Source: Bacillota bacterium (GTDB taxonomy: Bacteria; Bacillota; Clostridia; Christensenellales; CAG-138). Taken from it: 21,843 nucleotides of DNA. The notes under the pieces are model-generated. The model made no database searches. It was not told the origin of the DNA and worked only from the letters and a program-made list of their open reading frames with translations. The stretch is from NCBI GenBank assembly GCA_023455425.1, contig JAEYCM010000044.1, positions 1 through 21,843 of the forward strand. The letters are read 5' to 3'. Made by a program: the position numbers and the translations under genes. The first letter of the stretch is position 1; each line of letters starts with the position of its first letter. Of this stretch, positions 1 through 7,349 are shown one piece after another.

Positions 1-569
1 GCAATATCATCAGGCAACGCACAAATGCAAATATGACGCAGGCGGAACTGGGTGAGAAATTGAATTATTCCGATAAGACAATTTCCAAATGGGAACGCGC
101 GGAATCTGTTCCGGATGTTCTTGTTCTGAAGCGAATGGCCGAAATCTTCAACGTTTCCGTTGATGATTTATTAAACACATGCGATTACCGTGATACTCCC
201 CAGGAAAAAAACCAAGGCGGCGCTGTCCGCAAATATAATCCCTCAGCCATCATCATGGTCGCTGTCGCAGGGATTTGGACCGTTGCAACCCTGATCTTTA
301 TCATCTTCTGGGTATTGGGAACTGTTCAATGGAGTATATTTGCATACGCTGTTCCCGTTTCCCTGATCACTCTTCTTGTTCTAAACTCCGTCTGGAATCA
401 CGGAAGGCGCAATCTGTTGATTGTTTCCGCTTTGGTTTTCAGCCTGATCGCCGTAATCTATATCGCGCTGATCAAATACCGCCCCTGGCAGCTTTTCCTT
501 GTTGCCATACCGGCACAAATCGTAGTTTTACTAAGCTTCAAAATCAAAGGAGAGAAGAAGAAACCGTAG
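1..569 (+). CDS. XRE-family HTH regulator with C-terminal membrane domain (5' end missing)
   Basis: The reading frame is open to the left edge of the window, and the residues before the first ATG at 33 (NIIRQRTNAN) fit helix 1 of a Cro/C1-type helix-turn-helix. The true start therefore lies outside. The HTH runs to about base 180 and contains the recognition pattern SDKTISKWERAESVPD. The rest, about bases 235 to 555, is strongly hydrophobic with about four membrane-spanning segments and ends in a lysine-rich tail (KGEKKKP). This HTH-plus-membrane architecture is common in Firmicutes, where such proteins are probably membrane-tethered regulators; the signal sensed is unknown. It is followed by its own terminator, so it is probably the last gene of its transcript. 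The class is secure; targets cannot be inferred. Confidence 0.85.
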   Translation, partial: NIIRQRTNANMTQAELGEKLNYSDKTISKWERAESVPDVLVLKRMAEIFNVSVDDLLNTCDYRDTPQEKNQGGAVRKYNPSAIIMVAVAGIWTVATLIFIIFWVLGTVQWSIFAYAVPVSLITLLVLNSVWNHGRRNLLIVSALVFSLIAVIYIALIKYRPWQLFLVAIPAQIVVLLSFKIKGEKKKP

Positions 570-592
570 TCTCCGATTTGTAGACTAAAAAC

Positions 593-640
593 AAAAGGGA
601 GTAGGGCGCTTTACTGTGCGCCTCTACTCTTTTGTGTTTT
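593..640 (+). terminator. Intrinsic terminator after the HTH gene
   Basis: An AAAAG/GAGTAG/GGCGC arm at 593-609 pairs, with small bulges, with the GCGCC/CTACTC/TTTT arm at 618-633. A T-rich tail (TTTTGTGTTTTGTT) follows. It lies 24 bases after the stop codon. Confidence 0.75.
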
Positions 641-658
641 GTTCGGATAAAAAGTAGG

Positions 659-687
659 TTGTGCTTTGCCATGCCGACAGCTAAGAT
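659..687 (+). promoter_or_regulatory. Candidate sigma-A promoter for the degV pair
   Basis: TTGTGC at 659-664 and TAAGAT at 682-687 are separated by 17 bases. The -10 matches 5 of 6 consensus positions, the -35 only 3 of 6. It lies just after the terminator and about 45 bases before the degV start, which is the expected place. Confidence 0.4.
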
Positions 688-731
688 AACGAAAGAAAAA
701 CACCGGCTTGAATATCAGGAAGGAGAAGATT

Positions 732-1622
732 ATGCATCACCCGTATGTGTTAAGCTGCTGCTCGACGGCCGATTTGGCAAAAGAACACTTTGAAAACCGC
801 GGCATTTCTTTTATCTGCTTTCATTACTTTGTTCATGATAAAGAGTACTTGGACGATTTGGGCCAGTCCATGCCATTTGACCAGTTCTATAAAGCCATGG
901 CACAAGGCGCAAAAACCAGGACCTCTCAGGTTAACATTGCAGAATACTTAGATTACTTCTCCTCAATGCTGGAGCAGGGGAATGATATTTTGCATGTATG
1001 CCTGTCGTCAGGGTTATCGGGTACATACAATTCAGCCCAAAGCGCGGCAATGATTGCAAGAGAGCGCTTCCCCGAGCGTAAGGTTTATGTCGTTGATTCG
1101 CTTGGCGCTTCTTCAGGTTATGGATTGCTGATGGATACGCTGGCCGACCTGCGCGACACCGGGAAGACGATCGACGAAGTGCATGATTGGGTTATTAAAA
1201 ACAGGCTGCGGCTGCACCATTGGTTTTTCTCAACAGACCTCACATTCTATGTGAATGGCGGCAGAATTTCTAAAGCGGCAGGTATGTTCGGTACGATTTT
1301 AAATATCTGCCCGCTGCTGAATATGGATCATCTGGGCCGGCTGGTTCCGCGCGAAAAAATACGTACAAAGCGCCATGTTATCCGCGAGATCGTAAATCGA
1401 ATGGAGACATTTTCCCAAAACGGGCTGGACTATTCCGGTAAATGCTTCATCTCGCAATCCGCTTGCTATGAAGACGCGCGCATGGTTGCGAACCTTGTGG
1501 AAGAACGGTTTAAAAACCTCAACGGAAAAGTCCTGATCAACAATATAGGCACGACCATTGGGAGCCACACCGGGCCAGGAACAGTTGCATTGTTCTTCTG
1601 GGGCACAGAAAGAGGAGAATAA
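732..1622 (+). CDS. DegV family protein (FakB-like fatty-acid-binding), copy 1
   Basis: A 296-residue DegV-fold protein. Family members bind a fatty acid and, as FakB, present it to the kinase FakA for acyl-phosphate formation; that role is family knowledge. Visible family elements are TS at residues 64-65, SSGLSGTYNS near 92-101, NGGRIS at 175-180 and a C-terminal SHTGPGT block that carries the conserved His. The usual N-terminal DSTADLP motif is altered to CCSTADL, so copy 1 is the more divergent of the pair. I chose ATG 732 because AAGGAG sits 7 bases upstream; a TTG at 708 would put that site inside the gene. It is directly followed by a second degV gene one base later. No FakA kinase gene is in the window, so it would have to act with a partner encoded elsewhere. 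Confidence 0.88.
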   Translation: MHHPYVLSCCSTADLAKEHFENRGISFICFHYFVHDKEYLDDLGQSMPFDQFYKAMAQGAKTRTSQVNIAEYLDYFSSMLEQGNDILHVCLSSGLSGTYNSAQSAAMIARERFPERKVYVVDSLGASSGYGLLMDTLADLRDTGKTIDEVHDWVIKNRLRLHHWFFSTDLTFYVNGGRISKAAGMFGTILNICPLLNMDHLGRLVPREKIRTKRHVIREIVNRMETFSQNGLDYSGKCFISQSACYEDARMVANLVEERFKNLNGKVLINNIGTTIGSHTGPGTVALFFWGTERGE

Positions 1623-1623
1623 C

Positions 1624-2490
1624 ATGATTCAAATTATTACCGATACCTCTGCCAACCTCCCCGAAGAAATGCGCAAGGAACTGAACATTGAAGTGATTCC
1701 CTTTCATTATACTGTTGACGGCGTTGAGTACCCATCCCCGCAAAGCAACAATGAACCGTTCGATGGCGCGCCATTCTATGCAGCATTGCGAAAGGGCGCC
1801 ATTGCCCACACGTCCATGGTAAATACGCATTCGTTTTGTCAGGCTTTCGAACCCTTCCTTATCCAAGGAACTGATATTATTTACGTTGGTATGTCCAGCG
1901 GCATTAGCGGCGCATATCAGGGATCGGTTTTCGCAGCGGAAGAAATGCGTAAGCGTTTCCCCCAAAGAAAGATCGCCGTCATTGATACCCGCGCCGCATC
2001 GCTTGGGGAGGGATTGCCTGTACTTCACGCGGCACGCATGAATCAAGCCGGCTTTGATTTTGAAGAAATTGCCACGGGCACCCAGAACAACAGCGCTTTC
2101 ATCTGCCAGTATTTCACCGTTGAAGATCTCTTCTACCTGAAAAGAGGCGGACGAATTTCCGGCACAGCGGCCTTCGTGGGAAATGTTCTGCAGATCAAGC
2201 CAATACTGATGGGCGATCATGATGGCAAAATTGTAATCCACCATAAAGAGCGTGGAAGGAGAAGGGCGCTTCAAGCACTGGTCCAGCGTTATGAAGAATT
2301 GGTTGCGGATAAAAATGCGCCCGTAGGCATTGCACACGCGGACAGCGAAGAAGATGCTCGTTACGTTGCACAGAAAATCCGCGAAAGCGGCCATCAGGGC
2401 GAAATGATCATCACCTGTTATGAACCTGTGACAGGGGCCCATGTTGGACCGGGAACCATTGCGCTCTTTTTCTATGGCACCCGCCGGTAG
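1624..2490 (+). CDS. DegV family protein (FakB-like fatty-acid-binding), copy 2
   Basis: A 288-residue DegV protein with the standard landmarks: DTSANLP at residues 7-13, TSM at 63-65, SSGISGAY at 91-98, RGGRIS at 174-179 and a final AHVGPGTIALFF block. ATG 1624 is chosen because it lies one base after the stop of copy 1 and has AGAGGAG (1611-1617) as ribosome site inside the end of that gene, so the two are almost certainly co-transcribed and translationally coupled. The two proteins are clearly related but well diverged along their whole length, which suggests an old duplication with different lipid specificities (inference). In FakB systems several FakB paralogs with different acyl preferences share one FakA, which would fit this arrangement. 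Confidence 0.92.
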   Translation: MIQIITDTSANLPEEMRKELNIEVIPFHYTVDGVEYPSPQSNNEPFDGAPFYAALRKGAIAHTSMVNTHSFCQAFEPFLIQGTDIIYVGMSSGISGAYQGSVFAAEEMRKRFPQRKIAVIDTRAASLGEGLPVLHAARMNQAGFDFEEIATGTQNNSAFICQYFTVEDLFYLKRGGRISGTAAFVGNVLQIKPILMGDHDGKIVIHHKERGRRRALQALVQRYEELVADKNAPVGIAHADSEEDARYVAQKIRESGHQGEMIITCYEPVTGAHVGPGTIALFFYGTRR

Positions 2491-2510
2491 GCAGTATACG
2501 CATACTGCCT
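2489..2510. repeat. Perfect 9-bp inverted repeat at the degV stop codon
   Basis: AGGCAGTAT (2489-2497) and ATACTGCCT (2502-2510) are exact reverse complements with a 4-base loop (ACGC). It overlaps the TAG stop (2488-2490). No T-tract follows, so it is not a standard terminator; it could be an mRNA 3' stabiliser or a protein site. Confidence 0.6.
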
Positions 2511-2592
2511 AGTGTGTGAGGCTTATAGAACGTATCCGGCGGATGAACGCTTCCCGTCCATCTTTGTGAAACGTCCAAGGTTTCTACATAGC

Positions 2593-2640
2593 GCATTTTC
2601 CACCGAGATTCGTTGAGGGGAAAATGCCCTTTCTTTTTGC
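2593..2640 (+). terminator. Intrinsic terminator for the degV operon
   Basis: GCATTTTCC (2593-2601) pairs exactly with GGAAAATGC (2619-2627) across a 17-base loop. The T-rich tail CCTTTCTTTTTG follows. The stretch 2511-2590 between the stop-codon palindrome and this hairpin holds nothing that I recognise. Confidence 0.7.
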
Positions 2641-2660
2641 AACCAGTGCCGTCTTGCTCG

Positions 2661-2690
2661 ATTTAAAAAAGTGCGCTTTCGCGCACTTTT
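2661..2690 (-). terminator. Terminator between convergent operons
   Basis: AAAAGTGCGC (2667-2676) and GCGCACTTTT (2681-2690) form a perfect 10-bp stem with the tetraloop TTTC. Read on the minus strand, the stem ends in TTTTTTAAAT, a good U-tract, so it mainly serves the minus-strand ABC operon ending at 2737. It may act in both directions. A weaker AAAACCC/GGGTTTT stem at 2700-2727 lies between it and the permease stop. Confidence 0.75.
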
Positions 2691-2736
2691 AACCTGCCGA
2701 AAACCCGCTATAAGCCCTCAGGGTTTTATCAGCGGT

Positions 2737-4458
2737 CTATCGTCTTACCATCCGGTAATACACGTTCGCCGTCTGCCGGTAGACGATTAAATATACCAGC
2801 GCGAACACCGCGGAAGTTACTAAGATGCACCCCAGCGTAAGGGTCTTGTCATACAGGCTGAACACTTCGAGCATTTTTGAAATCATATTGCTTGCGGCGA
2901 GTATATGCATGAGCGCGCCGATGAGCGGCAGGAAGAACACCCACAAAATCTGCTTGTTGATGGTATCCTTTACCTCCTCGTCCTGCATGCCTACCTTTTG
3001 CAAAATTTCAAAGCGTTCCTTGTCTTCCTGCCCTTCCGTCACCTGCTTGAAATAAATCATCAGCACCGTAACCGCAAGGAACAATACTCCGAAGAATACG
3101 CCCAGGAACAATAGCCCGCCATATACGCCATAGCTGTCGGTACGCGCCGAATAAATATCGTTGATGCCGTTGATTTCCCCATACCGCTCCAGCATTGCGT
3201 CCTCAAACGCCGATACAAACGCAATTCCATCCTGTTCCGCGCCCTTGATATCCAGCATCAATATATCATCGAGCACCAGCCCATGCTGTAACTGCACAAA
3301 CTTGGAGTTCTCATAGCGTACGATCATACCCATATTGTTCTTCGGGGCATTCTCCGGCGTTACCAGCTTTTCCGGCGATCCGATAAGCTCCACGCCATGC
3401 TGGGCGGCAAGCGTCCCTAAAAGTTCATCGACCTGCGCATAAGCATTCACGTTCATATCCCCCAGGGACAAGCGCAGATCATACGGATGCTGCTCCCGTA
3501 AAATCTTTTCCCGTCCAAGATAGAGCGAGGACGTGCCCGCCACCGTCACAATGAGCATGGTGGAAAAAATACAGATGCTCGCAAGACCCCGCGCGTTCTG
3601 GCGCATGCGGTGGAACATGGAGGAGATGGAAATGAAATTTTCCGGCTGATAGTAGAGCCGGCGGTTGCGCCGCAGCAGCCGCAAAAACGCAATACTGCCC
3701 GCGTGAAATAAGAGATACGTCGCGATGATAACGACAAACGCCGCCGGAAAAAACAGCCCCATCGCCATCCCCATATTGTTGGAGAAAATGGCCACCAGGT
3801 ACGCAAGCCCCAGCAGCAGCAGCCCGAATACGGTTGCGGGCACGACAGCCTTTGACTCTTTTTCCCCCTTGCGGTCGCTCTTCAACAGTTCCGCCGTATC
3901 CGTAACGCGGATGCGGATGCCATTATAGAGAGAGGTGGCGACAAACACCGCAAAAAACAGCAGCGCGGTCCCCGCGAACGCATACCAGGGGAGCACGAAC
4001 GTGCTGCCTTCCACGGCGTGCAGCATATGCATCAGCAGCAAGAAGAGCAAGCGTCCCGTTATCATGCCCAGCGCAATGCCCGCCACAACGCCGGCGCCCA
4101 CCACAATGAGGTTTTCCCATTTGAGCACACGCGCCACCTGCCGCCGGTTCATGCCCAGCACGCTGTAGAGGCCAAACTCCTTTTTCCTGCGCTTGACCAA
4201 GAACGCGTTGATATAGAGCATGAAGAAAAACGCGAACAGCGTAAACACCACAATACCCGCAATAAACATTGCCTGCGCGGTCGCCCCACCCGGCACGTTC
4301 TTGAGCCCCGGCGAGAATATCATGGCCAGTATCAGAAAGTAGACGCCGCTAATGATGGCCGTGGCTAAGAAGTACGGCACGTAGACCTGGCGGCTGCGCA
4401 TGACGTTGGAGCGCGCAAGCTTGAAATAAAAGCCCTTATTCACCCTGCGCACCCCCAT
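2737..4458 (-). CDS. BceB-like ABC transporter permease (FtsX family)
   Basis: A protein of up to 573 residues with about ten hydrophobic segments: one near residues 29-49, three more by about 180, three from about 205 to 315, and three at the C-terminus. Between segments 7 and 8 lies a hydrophilic, probably extracellular region of roughly 130 residues (about 316-445). This is the layout of BceB-type permeases, which with their ATPase detoxify and sense cell-wall peptide antibiotics. The extracellular part is shorter than the roughly 200 residues typical of BceB. The gene overlaps the ATPase gene by 23 bases. The start is uncertain: ATG 4458 lies directly on a GGAGG, while GTG 4443 would give the family-like N-terminus (M)NKGFYFKLARSN. 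The drug substrate cannot be read from sequence. Confidence 0.88.
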   Translation of the reverse strand: MGVRRVNKGFYFKLARSNVMRSRQVYVPYFLATAIISGVYFLILAMIFSPGLKNVPGGATAQAMFIAGIVVFTLFAFFFMLYINAFLVKRRKKEFGLYSVLGMNRRQVARVLKWENLIVVGAGVVAGIALGMITGRLLFLLLMHMLHAVEGSTFVLPWYAFAGTALLFFAVFVATSLYNGIRIRVTDTAELLKSDRKGEKESKAVVPATVFGLLLLGLAYLVAIFSNNMGMAMGLFFPAAFVVIIATYLLFHAGSIAFLRLLRRNRRLYYQPENFISISSMFHRMRQNARGLASICIFSTMLIVTVAGTSSLYLGREKILREQHPYDLRLSLGDMNVNAYAQVDELLGTLAAQHGVELIGSPEKLVTPENAPKNNMGMIVRYENSKFVQLQHGLVLDDILMLDIKGAEQDGIAFVSAFEDAMLERYGEINGINDIYSARTDSYGVYGGLLFLGVFFGVLFLAVTVLMIYFKQVTEGQEDKERFEILQKVGMQDEEVKDTINKQILWVFFLPLIGALMHILAASNMISKMLEVFSLYDKTLTLGCILVTSAVFALVYLIVYRQTANVYYRMVRR

Positions 4459-5203
4459 CCTCCAATATGGTCAGGTTATGGATGATGCGCTCGTAAAACG
4501 CGCGGTTGTGATCCTCCCCGCGGTAAAGCTGGCTGAATATCTCGCCGTCGCGTATGAACAGCACGCGCCCCGCGTGGCTTGCGGCAAGTGCGCTGTGTGT
4601 AACCATGAGTATGGTGCGGCCTTTTTCGTTCAGGTTGCCAAACAGGGAAAGAAGGTTGGCGGAAGATTGGGAGTCGAGCGCCCCTGTCGGCTCATCCGCA
4701 AGCAGGAGCTGCGGGTTGGTAATGATGGCGCGGCCCACCGCCGCGCGCTGCTTTTCGCCGCCGGATACCTCGTAGGGGAATTTATTTAAAAGCTCCGTGA
4801 TGCGCAGCTCCTGCGCCACGGGTAAGAGCCGTTGCTCCATTTCCGCAAGCGGCGTTCGCTTTAAAACGAGGGGCAATAAGATGTTGTCCTTCAAAGAGAA
4901 TGTATCGAGCAGGTTAAAATCCTGGAACACGAACCCGAGATTGTCGCGCCGGAATTCCGAAAGCTCCCGCTCCGGAATAGCCTTGAGGCTGCGGCCGCTT
5001 AGGTAGACGTCCCCGCCGCTTGGTTTATCCAGCGAGGCAATGATATTCAAAAGCGTGGACTTGCCGGAGCCGGACGGCCCCATAATGGCCACAAACTCCC
5101 CCGCGCCTACTTCAAAGCTGACGTCCCGCAGCGCGACGCACTGCTTGAGCCCCAGACGCGTATTGAACACGCGCTTGACATGATCGATCTTTAACAGTTC
5201 CAT
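4436..5203 (-). CDS. BceA-like ABC transporter ATP-binding protein
   Basis: A 255-residue ABC ATPase of the MacB/BceA/LolD group. Visible elements are Walker A GPSGSGKST (42-50), Q-loop Gln94 in FVFQDFN, signature VSGGEKQ (146-152), Walker B LLLADEPTGALD (from about 167), and H-loop His203 in VTHS. The start ATG 5203 has a strong GGAGG site 7 bases upstream. It is followed by the permease gene with a 23-base overlap, so the two form one transporter. An adjacent two-component system is encoded upstream on the same strand, the classic Bce arrangement in which the transporter itself is the sensor for the kinase (family knowledge). A 165-base gap before the gene holds a candidate regulator site, suggesting an independently inducible promoter. 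Confidence 0.95.
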   Translation of the reverse strand: MELLKIDHVKRVFNTRLGLKQCVALRDVSFEVGAGEFVAIMGPSGSGKSTLLNIIASLDKPSGGDVYLSGRSLKAIPERELSEFRRDNLGFVFQDFNLLDTFSLKDNILLPLVLKRTPLAEMEQRLLPVAQELRITELLNKFPYEVSGGEKQRAAVGRAIITNPQLLLADEPTGALDSQSSANLLSLFGNLNEKGRTILMVTHSALAASHAGRVLFIRDGEIFSQLYRGEDHNRAFYERIIHNLTILEDGGAQGE

Positions 5204-5245
5204 GGGTAGCCTCCTCTTTGCCCGTTATGGCAATCTGATGGAGGA

Positions 5246-5315
5246 ATCGTATCAAATTCCGCTATCCGGCTTCCATCGAACCGGCTTACAGTTTGCTATG
5301 CACAGCTTACAGTTT
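5246..5315 (-). promoter_or_regulatory. Candidate response-regulator site and promoter of the ABC genes
   Basis: On the minus strand the 11-mer AAACTGTAAGC occurs twice exactly (5315-5305 and 5294-5284), 21 bases start to start, i.e. two helical turns in tandem, as expected for an OmpR-type regulator dimer. Downstream is TGATACGAT, a possible extended -10 (TACGAT at 5251-5246) with no recognisable -35, which would suit an activator-dependent promoter. The repeat is seen directly; its link to the neighbouring regulator is inference. Confidence 0.5.
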
Positions 5316-5368
5316 TGTCACATTACCATTCATTCTGCTGCTAAGCGAGAACATTCCATTGCCGCGGA

Positions 5369-6406
5369 TCAGGAGAACACCTCCTTTTCCGCCAGCGGAA
5401 AGCGCATAACGGCTTTTGTCCCCTGCCCCGGCGCGGAGACGAGTTCCAGCCTTAAACGCAGCGCGTCGGAAACCCGGCGCGCAAGGTAGAGGCCGATGCC
5501 GCTCGCCCGCTTATCAAGCCTGCCGTTGTGGCCGGTGTATCCTTTTTCAAATACTCTGGGCATATCCTCCGGCCGAATACCGCAGCCGGTGTCCTCCAAC
5601 ACCAGCGCGCCGTTCTCCGCATAGACCCGGACGCCGCCGTGCTGCGTATATTTGACGGCGTTGGAGAGCAACTGCTCAAATACAAACGCGAACCATTTGG
5701 CATCGGTGAGAGGCGTCAACGCAACATCCTCCACCTCGGCTACAAGCCCTTTCGCGATAAACAGCGGGGCGTATTTGCGGATGCTTTCCCGCACTACAGG
5801 CTCCAGTTTGCAGGGCGCAAGCACAAGGTCCGCCGCGATATCCGCCGAACGCACATACTGCATGGCAAGCTCCGCATAGCGTTCCACCTCAAAGAGCTGG
5901 CGGTTGAAAAGCGCACGGTCGAGCTCCGGGCTTTCCATCAACAGGCGCATGGCGGCAATAGGGGTTTTGATCTGGTGCATCCACAATGTAAAATAGGAAA
6001 TCGTCGCCCGGTGGGACATGGAAAGCTCCTCTTTTTCCTGCCGCGCGCGGACCAGGTATCCATCCGCAATTTCGCAGTAGAGGCGTTCGACGCGGTTACC
6101 GCCTTCGGGAAGCTCTTGCTCGAATTCGTATAGGTGCGCCCGGATCTCCAGCAATGCCCGAAACCGCCGCAGCATGGAAAACAGATCGAGGCCCACAACC
6201 AGAAGGAGCGCAAGCAGGCCCAGCAGCACGCTGTAGCGGATATCCGTTCCCAACGTGCCGTTGAGCGTCCAAAAGCTGATAACAAAAACGTTGCTGATCA
6301 GATAGAACAAAAACAACGCCTTGCGGTAGCCGATATAAACAAGAACGCCCCGCCAGAACGGCAACCGCTTTTTCGCTTTTTTTCGCTTGTGTGCTTTGCG
6401 CGGCAT
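5369..6406 (-). CDS. BceS-like intramembrane-sensing histidine kinase
   Basis: A 345-residue sensor kinase. Two transmembrane segments (about residues 29-48 and 58-78) are joined by only about 10 residues, so there is no real extracellular sensor domain. This is typical of BceS-type intramembrane-sensing kinases, which receive the signal from their ABC transporter. The phospho-acceptor is His144 in WMHQIKTPIAAM, followed by an ATPase domain with the N-box FEQLLSNAVKYTQ, the G1 box EDTGCGI and the G2 box GIGLYLARR. The N-terminus is very basic (MPRKAHKRKKAKKR). It starts 11 bases after the response-regulator stop, with an AAGGGGG ribosome site, so the pair is co-transcribed. It presumably phosphorylates the neighbouring regulator. 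Confidence 0.93.
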   Translation of the reverse strand: MPRKAHKRKKAKKRLPFWRGVLVYIGYRKALFLFYLISNVFVISFWTLNGTLGTDIRYSVLLGLLALLLVVGLDLFSMLRRFRALLEIRAHLYEFEQELPEGGNRVERLYCEIADGYLVRARQEKEELSMSHRATISYFTLWMHQIKTPIAAMRLLMESPELDRALFNRQLFEVERYAELAMQYVRSADIAADLVLAPCKLEPVVRESIRKYAPLFIAKGLVAEVEDVALTPLTDAKWFAFVFEQLLSNAVKYTQHGGVRVYAENGALVLEDTGCGIRPEDMPRVFEKGYTGHNGRLDKRASGIGLYLARRVSDALRLRLELVSAPGQGTKAVMRFPLAEKEVFS

Positions 6407-6417
6407 ACCCTTCCCCC

Positions 6418-7125
6418 TTATGCTTCCGTTTCCGGCTCTTCAAGAAGCTGATACCCTTCCCCCTTGCGGGTCACGATGCAGCTATCTAAGCCCGCGGGCT
6501 CCAGTTTGCGCCTGAGGCGGTTCATGTTGACGGTGAGGGTGTTGTCGTCAATATAACTGTCGCTGTCCCAAAGGCGAAGCATAATTTCCTCCCGGGAGAC
6601 GATCCGGCCTTTGTGGGAAAGCAGCAATTGCAAAATACGCAGCTCGTTCTTGGTCAGTTCCAGCTTGCCCGCTTTGGTATACAAACACCCTTCCGCCAGA
6701 GACAGCCGCGCGCCGCAGAACTCCGGCTCCTGCGCCGCTTGTCCGCCGCTTCTTCGTAACACGGCCTGCAGCTTTGCAATGAGCACTTCCATGGAAAAGG
6801 GCTTAGTGAGGTAATCGTCCCCGCCCATCTGCATGGCCATGACGATGTCCATATCCTCCGTGCGGGAGGAAAGAAACACCACCGGCACATCGGAAACCTT
6901 GCGGATCTCGGTGCACCAGTAATACCCATTATAATAGGGAAGCGCGATATCCATCAGCACAAGCTGCGGACGGCATTGCTGGAACGCCTGTAAGACATCC
7001 GAAAAATCCTCCACCCTGCAGGGCGCATAGCCCCACCGCGCAAGTTCATATGCAATAAGCCCCGCGATTACGGCATCGTCCTCCACGATCAGGATGCTTA
7101 CACCTGCACCCGTATTCTGCTGCAT
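6418..7125 (-). CDS. OmpR-family response regulator (BceR-like)
   Basis: A 235-residue regulator. The receiver domain shows the acidic pocket EDD (15-17), phospho-acceptor Asp59 in LVLMDIALP, conserved Ser in VVFLSS (near 86) and Lys108 in YLTKPF. The C-terminal winged-helix DNA-binding domain has ELTKNELRILQLL, SREEIMLRLWDS and the VNMNRLRRKL recognition region. The start ATG is preceded by GGAGGTGAAAAC. It heads the minus-strand module, just upstream of the kinase, and has its own good promoter. Its likely target is the direct repeat ahead of the ATPase gene. Confidence 0.95.
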   Translation of the reverse strand: MQQNTGAGVSILIVEDDAVIAGLIAYELARWGYAPCRVEDFSDVLQAFQQCRPQLVLMDIALPYYNGYYWCTEIRKVSDVPVVFLSSRTEDMDIVMAMQMGGDDYLTKPFSMEVLIAKLQAVLRRSGGQAAQEPEFCGARLSLAEGCLYTKAGKLELTKNELRILQLLLSHKGRIVSREEIMLRLWDSDSYIDDNTLTVNMNRLRRKLEPAGLDSCIVTRKGEGYQLLEEPETEA

Positions 7126-7160
7126 GTTTTCACCTCCGGCCTGCCCTTACAATTGTTCCC

Positions 7161-7190
7161 ATCATAGCACGCACGCGGCAAATACTTCAA
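7161..7190 (-). promoter_or_regulatory. Sigma-A promoter of the response regulator/kinase genes
   Basis: Minus-strand TTGAAG (7190-7185) and TATGAT (7166-7161) are separated by 18 bases. It lies about 36 bases upstream of the response-regulator start. Both boxes are close to consensus. Confidence 0.6.
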
Positions 7191-7257
7191 GCGATGTTCA
7201 TTTCTTGTGATGGGATAGCAATTTGTTGTTACTTTCAAACATTTCAGATGAAAATAT

Positions 7258-7300
7258 TTTACACCACGCGCCGTTGTATGGTATGCTATGTGATATAGCA
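7258..7300 (+). promoter_or_regulatory. Candidate promoter with overlapping operator for the sugar operon
   Basis: TTTACA (7258-7263) and TATGCT (7282-7287) are 18 bases apart. Overlapping the -10 is an inverted repeat, TGCTAT (7284-7289) and ATAGCA (7295-7300) around GTGAT. A repressor bound there would block initiation. No local regulator gene is evident for it. Confidence 0.5.
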
Positions 7301-7349
7301 GACTCTACTACATAAGATTCATGGAATTGTTGCCGGGAGGAAATTGAAC

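Noticed and set aside
1537..2442. Long open frame of 301 codons on the minus strand
   Set aside because: It lies opposite the second degV gene, has no family motif or ribosome site, and its composition is that of an antisense shadow.
5528..6133. Open frame of 201 codons on the plus strand
   Set aside because: It is antisense to the histidine kinase, which is certain from its H, N and G boxes.
7126..7349. Possible riboswitch in the 224-base divergent gap
   Set aside because: I see promoters and a short palindrome, but no conserved riboswitch core or terminator/antiterminator pair.
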